DNA of 64,000 nucleotides, from assembly GCF_000147675.1 (NCBI RefSeq), contig NZ_ADGQ01000004.1, positions 24,172-88,171 of the forward strand. The letters are read 5' to 3'. The notes below the pieces were generated by a model, which did no database searches, was not told the DNA's origin, and saw only the letters and a program-made list of their open reading frames with translations. The stretch is from Peptostreptococcus stomatis DSM 17678 (lineage in GTDB: Bacteria > Bacillota > Clostridia > Peptostreptococcales > Peptostreptococcaceae). Position numbers and translations under genes: made by a program. This document shows, piece by piece, positions 1-9,551 of the stretch (its first letter is position 1; each line of letters opens with the position of its first letter).

Positions 1-16
1 TCAAGTATTTAATTTG

Positions 17-25
17 TGATATAAT
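17..25 (+). promoter_or_regulatory. extended -10 promoter element of the ABC exporter operon
   Basis: The bases TGATATAAT form an extended -10 box 33 bases before the first start codon. The -35 region would lie at or beyond the window edge, so the promoter is only partly visible. A ribosome site (AGAAAGGA, 44-51) follows. Confidence 0.5.
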
Positions 26-57
26 CTATGTATGAAGAATTTTAGAAAGGATATACT

Positions 58-2232
58 ATGAAAAAGATACTATCATATTTCGTTAAACATATACCGGCCA
101 TACTAATGTTGATACTGGTCTTAGGCCTGGAAGTTAAATTTGAACTTTTGTTGCCGAACTATACATCTAATATAGTAAATGTAGGTATACAACAGGGTGG
201 GATAGAAAATTCTGTACCAAGGATAATGGATGAAGGAACCTATGCCATCATGCTATCATTATCAGAGGTAGGCCATAAGACAGTAATAGCCAAGTCTTAT
301 GAAAGATGGTCCCCTAGTGATAAAAATTCATATAATACTAATTTGGAAAAAAATAATAAAAATTCCAGGTTAATAAGCCAATCCAAGCGTGATAGGGTCT
401 ACTATCTCCTAAAGGCTGATGCCAAGATGGATAAATTGAATGACTACATGGCCAACTCCCTGGTCAATATGGCCTCTTATATGGCCAGCAATCCAAAGAA
501 ATCAAGCAAGGGGTCAAGTAATAAGGCCATGGCCAATATTGTAAGGGACAAAAATATGCCTGACTTTATGAAAAAACAGGTCAGCATAAGGATAGTTGGT
601 CAGATATATAAGAATTTGGGAATAGATACGGGGAAGATGCAGAAGTCCTACCTCTGGAAGACTGGTGGAATCATGCTGGTCTTGAGTATTTTAGCAGGAT
701 TATTGTCTATAGTGGTAAGTTTTATAGCAGCAAGGGTATCTACCAGGGTGTCAAAGAGCCTGAGACGGGATTCTTTTAAAAAGGTTCTTGAATTTTCTAA
801 TGCTGAGATGGACAAGTTTTCTATATCATCCTTGATAGCAAGGTCTACCAATGATATCCAGCAGATACAACAGTCATCTATCCTTGGCTTAAGATTCATA
901 TTTTACGGTCCCTTGATGGCTGTAGGAGCCTTTAGCAGGGTATTTAAACTGGAGGTATCCATGTTGTGGATAATTGGGTTAGCCATATTGGTGACAGTTA
1001 TGTCCATAATTGTTATTATGATATTTGCCATACCTAAGTTCAAGATAATACAGAATGTAGTAGATAAGATGAACCTGGTAACTAGGGAATTTATATCTGG
1101 TATAGAAGTAAATAGGGTCTTTGGGACTGCCAAGTATGAAGAGGAGAGGTTTGACAAGGTCAACAAAGAATTGACTGGCATAAACCTATTTATAAATAGG
1201 GCTATGTCCTTGATGCAGCCCTTGATGATATTTATTATGGATATTACAACTATATTAATTATATGGTTTGGAGCCAAGCAGATAGATATGGGTAATATCC
1301 AGGTAGGAGATATGATGGCCTTTATCCAGTATACTATGCAGATAATTATATCATTCCTGTTCATAACTATGATGTCTGTTATGTTACCAAGGGCCATGGT
1401 CAGTGCTAAGAGGGTCAGTGATGTATTGACTAGCGAGGTCAGCATTGAGGACAAGGGAACTATAAAGGCCTTTGCCCAGGAAGGTAGCCTGGTATTCGAA
1501 AATGTTACTTTCAAGTATGAAGGTGCCCACGAAAATGTCATTGAGGATATTTCTTTTGAGGCTGAGAAGGGCAAGACAACTGCTATTATAGGTTCGACCG
1601 GTTCGGGTAAAACTACTATAGTCAACCTCATTCCAAGGTTCCTGGAAGCTACAAGTGGCAAAATATACCTGGATGGCGTTGAGATAAGACAGATACCTAT
1701 GTCTATAATAAGGGACAAGGTATCAATAGTTCCTCAGATGTCAGTCCTGTTTTCAGGTACAATAGCTTCAAATATTGAATATGCTAAATCTATAAGAAGT
1801 TATAAGAAGGTTAAAAATGCTGCAGAGATATCCCAGTCAATGGACTTTATCAATTCAAAGTCAGAGGGCTTGGACAGTAAGGTATCTCAGGGAGGATCTA
1901 ATTTATCGGGAGGTCAAAAACAGAGGCTGTCCATAGCCAGGGCTATAGCAAGGAATCCTGAAATAATAGTCTTTGACGATAGTTTCTCCGCCTTGGATTC
2001 AAAGACCGACAAGATGGTAAGGAGTCAAATCCATGACAAATTAAGGGACAAGACCTTGATTATAATAGCCCAAAGGATAAATACTATTATAAATGCAGAT
2101 GAGATAATTGTCTTGGATAATGGTAAGATAGTTGACAAAGGAAAACATCTTGACCTGCTTGAAAGATGTAGCGTTTACTATGAAATAGCTAAATCACAGT
2201 TGACAGAGGAGGAGTTAAAAAATGTTAAGTAG
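58..2232 (+). CDS. ABC exporter half-transporter, degenerate-site subunit
   Basis: This is a membrane-fused ABC exporter half. TM1 lies at about residues 11-30 and the next membrane segment only at about 203-230. The roughly 170 residues between them are polar and probably extracellular, which is unusual because most exporters have a short loop there. The nucleotide-binding domain has Walker A GSTGSGKTT near residue 512 and a canonical LSGGQ signature. However, its Walker B reads FDD instead of DE, and the H-loop His is Gln (IIAQR, near 671). Loss of the catalytic Glu and His is typical of the degenerate ATP site in heterodimeric exporters of the BmrC/TM287 type. The gene overlaps the next one by 11 bases, so both subunits are probably made together. 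The substrate is not predictable. Confidence 0.88.
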   Translation: MKKILSYFVKHIPAILMLILVLGLEVKFELLLPNYTSNIVNVGIQQGGIENSVPRIMDEGTYAIMLSLSEVGHKTVIAKSYERWSPSDKNSYNTNLEKNNKNSRLISQSKRDRVYYLLKADAKMDKLNDYMANSLVNMASYMASNPKKSSKGSSNKAMANIVRDKNMPDFMKKQVSIRIVGQIYKNLGIDTGKMQKSYLWKTGGIMLVLSILAGLLSIVVSFIAARVSTRVSKSLRRDSFKKVLEFSNAEMDKFSISSLIARSTNDIQQIQQSSILGLRFIFYGPLMAVGAFSRVFKLEVSMLWIIGLAILVTVMSIIVIMIFAIPKFKIIQNVVDKMNLVTREFISGIEVNRVFGTAKYEEERFDKVNKELTGINLFINRAMSLMQPLMIFIMDITTILIIWFGAKQIDMGNIQVGDMMAFIQYTMQIIISFLFITMMSVMLPRAMVSAKRVSDVLTSEVSIEDKGTIKAFAQEGSLVFENVTFKYEGAHENVIEDISFEAEKGKTTAIIGSTGSGKTTIVNLIPRFLEATSGKIYLDGVEIRQIPMSIIRDKVSIVPQMSVLFSGTIASNIEYAKSIRSYKKVKNAAEISQSMDFINSKSEGLDSKVSQGGSNLSGGQKQRLSIARAIARNPEIIVFDDSFSALDSKTDKMVRSQIHDKLRDKTLIIIAQRINTIINADEIIVLDNGKIVDKGKHLDLLERCSVYYEIAKSQLTEEELKNVK

Positions 2233-4099
2233 AAAAACAAATAATAGGTCCTCTAAGACTGATAAAAATAAGAGAAAAACACAGAAAAATAGAAGTAAGG
2301 CAGACCAGGAGAAGAAAAAGGGAAATAATTTTTCTAAGACCATGAAGAGGTTATTAGACTATACCTGTGGAGACAAGCTGAATATTTTAATTGTTTTGAT
2401 TTTTTCAGTTGTATCTACAATATTTGCTATAGTTGGACCTAAGATAATGGGGACTGCAACTACAGAAATATTCAATGGTTTAGTCAGCAAAATTAGGGAT
2501 GGTGGTCAAGGTATCGACTTCAACAAGATACTAAAGATTATACTGGTTTTGGTTATCCTATATATTATTAGTTCTGTTTTCTCCTATGCCCAGTCATACA
2601 TAATGAGTGGTGTTGCCCAGAGGATCTCATACAAGTTGAGACAGGAGATATCACAAAAAATAAATAGACTTCCTATGGCCTATTTTGATAGGAATAGCAA
2701 GGGGGATATTATATCGAGAGTTACAAATGATGTAGATACTCTTAGCCAGACTTTAAACCAGAGTTTGATGCAGATGATTACATCCATCATAACCCTTGTG
2801 GGTGTATTTATAATGATGTTATCTATAAACCTGATAATGACCATAGCAGCCCTAGTGGTCATGCCACTAACTATGTTGATCTTGTCCCTGGTGATTAGGA
2901 AGTCACAGGTATTTTTCAAACAACAGCAAAAGTACTTGGGGGATATGAATGGAAAGATAGAGGAGACCTTCTCTGGTCAGAATATAGTCAGGGGCTACAA
3001 TGGTGAAAAGTTTGAACTAAATGAATTTGATACCATAAATAGAAAACTTTATGATACAGGATGGAAGTCACAATTTCTATCTAGCATCATGATGCCTATA
3101 ATGAATTTTGTGGGAAATCTTGGCTATGCCATAGTTTCTATCCTGGGAGGTTATATGGCTATCAATGGTAGGATATCAGTTGGTGATATCCAGGCCTTTA
3201 TCCAATACATGAGGTCATTTACCCAGCCACTAAACCAGATAGCCCAGATAATGAATCTCCTACAGTCCACGGTTGCGGCTGCTGATAGGATATTTGAGTT
3301 TCTGGATGAAGAGGAAATAGACCTGTCAAAGAAAGATATCTTAGAAGGGCCAGTCCAGGGTAATATCAAGTTTGACCATGTTAGGTTTGGATATAAGAGT
3401 GATAATATAATTATCAAAGACTTTAGTTTGGATATAAAGGCAGGCCAAAAGGTGGCTATAGTAGGTCCTACAGGCGCTGGAAAGACTACTATAGTCAAGC
3501 TGTTGATGAGGTTTTATGGCCTGAATTCAGGTAAGATATATCTAGATGGTGTAGATATAGAGAGTCTAGACCTGGAAAGCTATAGGAAAAATTTTGCTAT
3601 GGTACTTCAGGATACATGGTTATTTAGTGGAACTATCATGGAAAATCTTAAGTATGGTAGGCTTGATGCAAGTGATGAAGATGTTTACAAGGCTGCAAAA
3701 GCTGCCCATGTTGATAGATTTATAATGACTCAGAAGCAAGGATATGATACAATATTAACTGAAGACTCTAAGAATATTTCTCAGGGACAAAAGCAGCTAC
3801 TGACGATAGCCAGGGCTATACTTTCGGACCCTAAGATTTTGATCTTAGACGAAGCGACCAGTTCAGTCGATACCAGGACAGAGGTCTTAATTCAGCAGGC
3901 TATGGACAATCTTATCAAGGATAGGACCAGCTTTATAATAGCCCATAGGTTGTCTACAATTAGGAATGCTGACCTTATACTAGTATTAAATGAAGGAGAT
4001 ATTGTAGAGCAGGGTAGTCATGATGAATTATTGGCTAAAGATGGATTCTACAGTAACTTGTACAGGTCGCAATACGAAGAATTGGAAGGTGCTAATTAA
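2222..4099 (+). CDS. ABC exporter half-transporter, catalytic subunit
   Basis: This is the partner of the preceding half-transporter. It has a very basic N-terminal tail (about 40 residues rich in Lys/Arg/Ser), six membrane segments at about 55-345 and a nucleotide-binding domain at about 380-620. Walker A is GPTGAGKTT, Walker B is LILDEATSS with the catalytic Glu present, and the H-loop is IIAHR. Its signature is the altered ISQGQ form common in this subunit class. The canonical LSGGQ of the partner therefore completes the one competent ATP site. A GAGGAGGAG ribosome site (2208-2216) lies inside the end of the upstream gene. An exported drug, peptide or lipid is possible; which one cannot be read from the sequence. 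Confidence 0.9.
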   Translation: MLSRKTNNRSSKTDKNKRKTQKNRSKADQEKKKGNNFSKTMKRLLDYTCGDKLNILIVLIFSVVSTIFAIVGPKIMGTATTEIFNGLVSKIRDGGQGIDFNKILKIILVLVILYIISSVFSYAQSYIMSGVAQRISYKLRQEISQKINRLPMAYFDRNSKGDIISRVTNDVDTLSQTLNQSLMQMITSIITLVGVFIMMLSINLIMTIAALVVMPLTMLILSLVIRKSQVFFKQQQKYLGDMNGKIEETFSGQNIVRGYNGEKFELNEFDTINRKLYDTGWKSQFLSSIMMPIMNFVGNLGYAIVSILGGYMAINGRISVGDIQAFIQYMRSFTQPLNQIAQIMNLLQSTVAAADRIFEFLDEEEIDLSKKDILEGPVQGNIKFDHVRFGYKSDNIIIKDFSLDIKAGQKVAIVGPTGAGKTTIVKLLMRFYGLNSGKIYLDGVDIESLDLESYRKNFAMVLQDTWLFSGTIMENLKYGRLDASDEDVYKAAKAAHVDRFIMTQKQGYDTILTEDSKNISQGQKQLLTIARAILSDPKILILDEATSSVDTRTEVLIQQAMDNLIKDRTSFIIAHRLSTIRNADLILVLNEGDIVEQGSHDELLAKDGFYSNLYRSQYEELEGAN

Positions 4100-4100
4100 T

Positions 4101-5261
4101 ATGAAGATAGATTGGAATAGAAAATATACTACCATAGCGGTCTATGCTATAATAGTAGTGGTGTTTGGGATATCATTCTACCTAAGTGTGATGCAGTTCT
4201 CCAAGTTAAGTGAACTTACATCAACATTTATAGATATTTTAAAACCATTTATAGTAGGATTTTCTTTAGCCTACCTATTGAACTTTATAATGGAGTTTGT
4301 GGAAGGGAAAATAGTTCTAAACTTGATGCCTAAGGGGGGAAAAAGACTAGTTAGGTATTTATCTATGATTATTACCTATATCTTAGTTACACTATTTGTA
4401 TTCCTCTTCTTTAAATTTATATTCCCACAGGTTGCAGAGAGTGTAGTGAAACTGGTAACAGACTTCCCACATATTGTGAATAAGATTTATAACTATATAG
4501 ATAAGTTTATAAGTCATATAAACCTGCCTGAACCTACTAGGATGGCCGTAAACCAAAAGGTAAATGAAATAGGTAAGTCAGCTATAGACTTTGCTACAAA
4601 CCTTGTTCCGTTTTTTGCTAATTTCTTCTTGAATATAGTTAAGAGTGTGTGGAATTTGGTTTTAGGTATAATAATATCAATTTATATACTAGCAGATAAG
4701 GAAGGCTTCTTCCGTCTTTGTAGAAAGTTTATATTTGCGATATTTACTAAGGACACTTCTGATAATATACTTAAGGTTACCAGGCTTTCTAACGACATAT
4801 TCGGGAAGTTTATAATAGGTAAGATAATAGACTCTGTTATAATAGCCATAATTACCTTTATTATACTTTCAATAGTCAAGATGCCTTATGTAATCCTTTT
4901 GACTTTTATAATTGGTATAACAAATGTTATTCCGTTTTTTGGTCCATTTATCGGGGCAATACCATCTGTCTTACTGGTTTTGATAGTTGACCCTATAAAG
5001 GCACTTTGGCTGATAGTGATCATATTCATCATCCAGCAGTTGGATGGTAATGTAATAGGACCTAAGATTTTAGGAGATTCTATAGGTATTTCATCATTTT
5101 GGATCCTATTCTCCCTACTGGTTGCTGGAAAGTTCTTTGGTATAATCGGAATGGTTATAGGAGTACCATTATTTGCAGTAATCTACACTATAGTTGCAGA
5201 GACTATTAACGACAGATTAAAAACTAAGGGACTGACAGATTCTGCTAATGGTAAAAAATAA
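4101..5261 (+). CDS. AI-2E family permease
   Basis: This is a polytopic membrane protein of the AI-2E transporter family (PF01594) of about 386 residues, the usual family length. N-terminal hydrophobic helices are followed by an amphipathic middle segment. The C-terminal half carries the family's glycine/proline-rich helices (for example GITNVIPFFGPFIGAIP) and the QQLDGNVIGPKILGDSIGIS stretch. Family members are linked to autoinducer-2 export, Na+/H+ antiport or unknown substrates, so the name should not be taken as function. The start is set at the ATG after GGAAGGT, two bases downstream of the ABC stop codon; a longer in-frame start inside the ABC gene has no support. It is probably the third gene of the ABC operon. 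Confidence 0.85.
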   Translation: MKIDWNRKYTTIAVYAIIVVVFGISFYLSVMQFSKLSELTSTFIDILKPFIVGFSLAYLLNFIMEFVEGKIVLNLMPKGGKRLVRYLSMIITYILVTLFVFLFFKFIFPQVAESVVKLVTDFPHIVNKIYNYIDKFISHINLPEPTRMAVNQKVNEIGKSAIDFATNLVPFFANFFLNIVKSVWNLVLGIIISIYILADKEGFFRLCRKFIFAIFTKDTSDNILKVTRLSNDIFGKFIIGKIIDSVIIAIITFIILSIVKMPYVILLTFIIGITNVIPFFGPFIGAIPSVLLVLIVDPIKALWLIVIIFIIQQLDGNVIGPKILGDSIGISSFWILFSLLVAGKFFGIIGMVIGVPLFAVIYTIVAETINDRLKTKGLTDSANGKK

Positions 5262-5274
5262 AACAAAAAGATTA

Positions 5275-5326
5275 GCTGGCCAAGACCAAATTTATATTAT
5301 GGGTCTTAGCCAGCTTTTTATTTTTA
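5275..5326 (+). terminator. rho-independent terminator, possibly bidirectional
   Basis: A 13-bp stem with one mismatch (GCTGGCCAAGACC paired with GGTCTTAGCCAGC) is followed by a T-rich tract. It closes the ABC/AI-2E operon and faces the convergent Crp/Fnr gene. Confidence 0.85.
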
Positions 5327-5375
5327 TCATATTATCTCCTAGGTATGAGACCAGGGATTAAGAGTTTAGGTTACA

Positions 5376-6053
5376 CTATAGTAGCTTAAATGTGTTTTTT
5401 TCGTAGTCTATAAGGCCATCGTCCTTTAAACGACTAAGTTCTCTTGAAAGGGCAGACCTATCTACGCCTAAAAAGTCAGCCATATCCTTCCTTGAATAAG
5501 GTATTAGAAAGATATTTGACTGGTTTTTAAGTTTATGTAGTTCAAGGAAATGGAGAATTTTTTCCCTAATATTCCTCCTGGATACAACTTCTATTTTTGA
5601 TAGAAGTATAAGGTTCTTATCAGCAAATGTATGTAAGAGACTGGATATAATTTCCTGCTTTTCCCTTATCAAGTCCAGGTCATCTAGGTTGCCTACAGAC
5701 AGTAGTTCATCAGTGTTGACTAAAAGAAGGGTAGATATTTTGTTTGTTGTTGCAGTAACTGGACTTATCTTCTTACTGGTAAAAGAAAAGACCTCGGCAA
5801 AGATTTGGTTTTTGACAACAGAGTCAATTATATTCCTATTTCCATATTCGTCTGTATTAGAAAGGATTACCTCACCTTCTAAGAGGATACACATATTATG
5901 GTACACTTCTCCTTCACGAAAGATGATTTCGTTTTTATCTAAGTGTATAATCTTTGAATTAAAAGAATTCAAAAGTTTTTCCAAATTATCTTGACTTAAA
6001 TGCGAAAACAAGCTTATCTTGTTAAGATCTTTTAAATATTTTTTTTCAATCAT
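5376..6053 (-). CDS. Crp/Fnr family transcriptional regulator
   Basis: A protein of 225 residues with an N-terminal cyclic-nucleotide-type beta-barrel (about 15-120, including IIFREGEVYHNMCILLEGEV), a dimer helix and a C-terminal winged helix (about 155-225). The recognition segment is RKDMADFLGVDRSALSRELSRL. There is no cysteine cluster, so it is not an FNR-type iron-sulfur sensor, and no cAMP-binding Arg-Ser motif is recognised. The effector is unknown; regulators of this group in anaerobes often respond to redox, nitrogen oxides or small molecules. The start is set at the ATG at 6053 because CAGGAGG lies 6 bases before it; the longer TTG start (6071) would place that ribosome site inside the gene. 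It is divergent from msrAB. Confidence 0.88.
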   Translation of the reverse strand: MIEKKYLKDLNKISLFSHLSQDNLEKLLNSFNSKIIHLDKNEIIFREGEVYHNMCILLEGEVILSNTDEYGNRNIIDSVVKNQIFAEVFSFTSKKISPVTATTNKISTLLLVNTDELLSVGNLDDLDLIREKQEIISSLLHTFADKNLILLSKIEVVSRRNIREKILHFLELHKLKNQSNIFLIPYSRKDMADFLGVDRSALSRELSRLKDDGLIDYEKNTFKLL

Positions 6054-6329
6054 ATAAACCTCCTGTTGCAATTTTTATATTGATAGTTATTTTTACGAGA
6101 AATATATGTAATCATTATAACAAAAATTTGAAAAAAGGTGAATTTTTTTCTAAATTGTTGATTTTTTGGTCAAAATAAGGAAACATATTGTTAAAAATTG
6201 AATAAATGAGGTTTATTTTTCATTTAAAAGGATATAAATATATGTATAAATATGAGTAATTAGAATATGTATAAGACATAATCTTTTACTAGAATATAAT
6301 TAGTAGAAGGAATATGAGGAGGAAATAAG

Positions 6330-7283
6330 ATGAGAGAAATTGCTATTTTGGCTGGAGGATGTTTCTGGTGTATGGTCAAACCATTTACAAGCTATGAAGG
6401 TGTTGAAAAAGTTGTAAGTGGTTATATAGGTGGTCATAAGGAAAATCCTACTTACAAGGAAGTTTGCAGTGGTGGAACAGGTCATTATGAGGCCGTTGAG
6501 ATAACTTTTGATAATGAAAAAATTAAATTTAAAGAAATACTAGATATTTTCTGGAAGCAGATAGATCCCCAGGATGAGAATGGTCAGTTTGCTGACAGGG
6601 GCAGCCAGTACAAGACAGCAATCTTCTACACTAGTGATAAACAAAAAGAAGAAGCTCAAGTGTCAAAAAATAGGATTGAAGACCTCTACTTTAATGGTAA
6701 GGAAATTGCCACTGGTATACATGAGGCAAGCCACTTCTATCCTGCAGAAGACTACCATCAGAATTACTGTAAGACTAACTCAAAGCACTATAGCGTCTAC
6801 TATAAAAACTCTGGTAGGTACAACTTTGTCAAGGCCAAGTGGGATAGGAATAACCTGGACAGGAATAATTTAAGAAATAAACTTAGGGATATAGAATTTG
6901 AGGTTACACAGAATGATATGACAGAGGTACCTTTTGAAAATGAGTACTTTGATAAATTTGACAAGGGTATTTACGTTGACCTTGTAGACGGAAGACCCCT
7001 ATTCAGCTCAAGTGATAAGTTTGATTCGGGTTGCGGATGGCCAGCCTTCTCTAAACCGATTGAAGATACGGCCTTAATGGAAAGGGCTGACTATTCTTTT
7101 GGTATGGAGAGGACAGAGGTTAGGTCTCTTGGGTCAAACTGCCACCTTGGTCATGTATTCAACGATAATCCAAATTCTGATAATGGTTTGAGGTATTGCA
7201 TAAATTCTGCTGCCATAAAGTTCATACCTTATGATAAAATGGAAGAGTGTGGATACGGTGAATACAAGAAGTATGTAAAATAG
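6330..7283 (+). CDS. msrAB: bifunctional methionine sulfoxide reductase MsrA-MsrB
   Basis: A fusion repairing both stereoisomers of oxidised methionine. The MsrA half (about 1-165) has the catalytic GCFWC motif at residues 10-14. The MsrB half (about 180-317) has SGCGWPAF, a SNCHLGHVF segment and the catalytic-Cys motif RYCINSAA. The two CxxC zinc sites of many MsrB proteins are absent, so this is the zinc-free form. A GAGGAGG ribosome site (6316-6322) fixes the start. The divergent Crp/Fnr gene shares a 276-base AT-rich spacer with it, which makes regulation by that protein possible but unproven. Cytoplasmic, because no signal peptide is present. Confidence 0.95.
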   Translation: MREIAILAGGCFWCMVKPFTSYEGVEKVVSGYIGGHKENPTYKEVCSGGTGHYEAVEITFDNEKIKFKEILDIFWKQIDPQDENGQFADRGSQYKTAIFYTSDKQKEEAQVSKNRIEDLYFNGKEIATGIHEASHFYPAEDYHQNYCKTNSKHYSVYYKNSGRYNFVKAKWDRNNLDRNNLRNKLRDIEFEVTQNDMTEVPFENEYFDKFDKGIYVDLVDGRPLFSSSDKFDSGCGWPAFSKPIEDTALMERADYSFGMERTEVRSLGSNCHLGHVFNDNPNSDNGLRYCINSAAIKFIPYDKMEECGYGEYKKYVK

Positions 7284-7389
7284 GTTATCTTGCCGGATGC
7301 TTTAACTTGTCGATAGTAGGAGTAGTATGCCTGCAAGCATGACTTTTGGTATAGGCACCCTTGCACAAGGTATTTCAAGGAGGGTATTT

Positions 7390-8721
7390 ATGTTGAAGAC
7401 AGAAGCTTTATATTATAGTGATAGGTATATGAAAGAATGTCAGGCTAGGTTACTATCGGTTGACATAGTAGGTGGAAAGATATATATGGTCTTTGATAGG
7501 ACTCTTTTCTTTCCAGGAGGCGGTGGCCAGGCCCAGGATGGGGGATATGTCATTGATGACTCTGGAATAAAATTTGATATATGTGGAATCAATGAAAAAG
7601 AAGGTCTTATCTACCATGAGGTCAGGATGGCCAAGGATGGCCTTGAGTCCCTGATAACCAGTAGACAAGGTATACTTGATAGTATGGACCAGGCTGAAAA
7701 AGTGTCTATGATAGAAGATTATATTGGGGCTAAGTTAAAAGCTGATCCTATATTCCGTATGGTTTTGAACTGGGAACACAGGGAAGACTATATGCACCAA
7801 CATTCGGGTCAACATGTCCTATCAGGCGTCTTTTATAAGTTGTTTTCAAGAAATACACTAGGTCTTCATATAGGCAAAGACCTATCTCAATTGGATATAG
7901 AGGGAGAATTTGACCATGATATGGTTAAGGAGGTCGAGAGGTATGCCAACCTTATCGTATCACAGGAAATTAAGATAGATAACTTTGTCCTGGATAGGGA
8001 CAAGCTGGAAGATACATATACTAGGAGGCCTCTACCAAATACAAGTGAAGATATAAGGATTTTAAAGATTGGAGACCTTGATATTAATGCCTGCTGTGGA
8101 GTTCATTCTACAGACACTGGCCAGCTTAAATTGATAAAAATTAAAAAATATTACCACCACAAGGGCAATACACGTTTCGAATATTTGGTGGGTAAAAGGG
8201 CAATATCATATATCCTAGATAGAGATGAATACTTTAGCAAGCTTCTTTTAAAATACGATACCAATGAAGCTAATATCCTAAATGCCATAGGTAATTTGGA
8301 AGACAAGAAGGATGATTTTGCTGAAAAGAACAAGCTTCTTTTAGATTTTTATCTGGAGGCCAGGTCCAAGTCCTTACTTGAAGGACTTAGGGAAAATTCA
8401 CAGGGTATCATAGTTGTAAGAGGGGTCCTTGATGATGATGCCTGGATGGTAGAAGCACTTGCCAAGTATATAACGAATAATTACAAGTCCCTGGTAATTT
8501 TTGCCAGTGGAGGCCAGGCTCAGCCGAGGGTATTTTTACAGGTTGATAAGAAACTAGCCAAAGAAGAATCTATCAAGCTTGGAAAGGTCCTTAAGGACCA
8601 TGCTGGTTTGGCAGATATAAGGGGTGGAGGTTCTGATTATATGGCCCAGGGTCAGGTGCTTGATAAAAAAAATATTGACAAATTTATAGATAAAATTTAT
8701 TCTATATATACTAGTCTTTAA
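7390..8721 (+). CDS. alanyl-tRNA editing protein (AlaX-L type)
   Basis: A stand-alone relative of the editing part of alanyl-tRNA synthetase; such proteins hydrolyse mischarged Ser- or Gly-tRNA(Ala). The threonyl/alanyl second additional domain holds the metal ligands in HSGQH (about residue 138) and CCGVH (about 238). A C-terminal DHHA1 domain (about 290-443) ends in the glycine-rich GGGSDYMAQGQ segment. The presence of DHHA1 makes it the long AlaX form. The start is taken at 7390 because AAGGAGGG lies just upstream; an in-frame ATG at 7327 lacks a ribosome site. The aminoacylation domain is entirely absent, so it is not a broken alaS. Confidence 0.87.
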   Translation: MLKTEALYYSDRYMKECQARLLSVDIVGGKIYMVFDRTLFFPGGGGQAQDGGYVIDDSGIKFDICGINEKEGLIYHEVRMAKDGLESLITSRQGILDSMDQAEKVSMIEDYIGAKLKADPIFRMVLNWEHREDYMHQHSGQHVLSGVFYKLFSRNTLGLHIGKDLSQLDIEGEFDHDMVKEVERYANLIVSQEIKIDNFVLDRDKLEDTYTRRPLPNTSEDIRILKIGDLDINACCGVHSTDTGQLKLIKIKKYYHHKGNTRFEYLVGKRAISYILDRDEYFSKLLLKYDTNEANILNAIGNLEDKKDDFAEKNKLLLDFYLEARSKSLLEGLRENSQGIIVVRGVLDDDAWMVEALAKYITNNYKSLVIFASGGQAQPRVFLQVDKKLAKEESIKLGKVLKDHAGLADIRGGGSDYMAQGQVLDKKNIDKFIDKIYSIYTSL

Positions 8722-8793
8722 TTAAATATAACAATTATTTTCATAGGTATATAGGGCTTTAAATCAAAGTCAGTACTTTTATAGGAGGAAAGA

Positions 8794-9111
8794 ATGTCAC
8801 GATCAGGATTGGTTATTTTGGTGATTCTGTCCTTAGTTGTAATATCTTTTATTATAGGTAAGAATGGAAGAGGTGCAAATAACTATATTATTAGAAATAC
8901 CGCTGCAGTTTACAGTTTAATACTGTCTCTTTTAGCGATTGTAAAGTCCAACCAGGGCATGGTTCAAGGATTTTATATGGGGGTCTTGGCTTTTATATTA
9001 AGTATTTTGGTCCTCACAGTATACAAGAAGAAATATGATATTTGTAGGATATTCTTGGTGGTGAGTGTAGTTTTGGCTACCTTTGCTACATATTTTTCCT
9101 ACATAAACTAA
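8794..9111 (+). CDS. small four-helix membrane protein, unknown
   Basis: Not recognised. It has 105 residues with about four hydrophobic helices (residues 5-22, 35-52, 56-77, 83-102) separated by short basic loops. A strong AGGAGG ribosome site precedes the ATG and a strong terminator follows at once, so it is very likely a real gene. It could be the last gene of a unit with the upstream tRNA-editing gene (72-base gap) or stand alone. Confidence 0.65.
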   Translation: MSRSGLVILVILSLVVISFIIGKNGRGANNYIIRNTAAVYSLILSLLAIVKSNQGMVQGFYMGVLAFILSILVLTVYKKKYDICRIFLVVSVVLATFATYFSYIN

Positions 9112-9164
9112 AATAAAGTAATCATGACCATCTTACCAGGTGGATGTGATTACTTTATTTTTGT
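9111..9164. terminator. bidirectional terminator between convergent genes
   Basis: A perfect 14-bp inverted repeat (AAATAAAGTAATCA / TGATTACTTTATTT) with a 22-base loop overlaps the stop codons of both flanking genes. It has T-tracts on either strand, so it can end both transcripts. Confidence 0.85.
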
Positions 9165-9551
9165 TAGTTCGAAACCATTCACTTGAAGTGATTCAATCTT
9201 TTCTGATCTTATTATGGAGTCGAAGTAAATATTATCTTTTTCGTTAGCATATCTGAAATAGCCACTAGCATATAGGGTGTCGCCATTTTTATGGATTGAA
9301 GATGTGATGACTTCTAGATTTCCATCAGACCTTACACTAGAGACAATCTTTTTCTTTATCAGTTTTTCATACTTAATAGTTTCTTGGGTACTAAGCCTAT
9401 TGTCAATACTAGTGAATTTTTTTGGCATAGTATCATAAGTCTTATAGTTTACAGCCGTCTTATAAATTTTTGAACCTGCAAGTATGACAAGCACTGTTAT
9501 GATAAGAAGGTAGAAGAAAATTACCCAGGCAGGACGGGATTTCTTAATCAA
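9150..9551 (-). CDS. membrane-anchored protein of unknown function
   Basis: Not recognised. It has 133 residues: a short basic N-terminus, one hydrophobic helix at about 9-27, then a polar domain that by charge should be outside the cell. The outer part looks alpha/beta and contains no cysteine. Its start overlaps the stop of the upstream 60-residue gene by four bases (ATGA), so the two are translationally coupled. Confidence 0.6.
   Translation of the reverse strand: MIKKSRPAWVIFFYLLIITVLVILAGSKIYKTAVNYKTYDTMPKKFTSIDNRLSTQETIKYEKLIKKKIVSSVRSDGNLEVITSSIHKNGDTLYASGYFRYANEKDNIYFDSIIRSEKIESLQVNGFELTKIK

Noticed and set aside
903-1718. Long minus-strand open frame opposite the ABC exporter
   Set aside because: It is the antisense shadow of the conserved ABC gene, with no ribosome site and an amino-acid composition typical of a reversed frame.
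6072-6329. Crp/Fnr-type operator in the msrAB spacer
   Set aside because: Several short AT palindromes exist, but none stands out as a TGTGA-N6-TCACA or TTGAT-N4-ATCAA site.
7284-7389. Riboswitch or T-box in front of the AlaX-like gene
   Set aside because: The 106-base gap lacks T-box or other known motifs; only a small ATGCCTGCAAGCAT palindrome is present.
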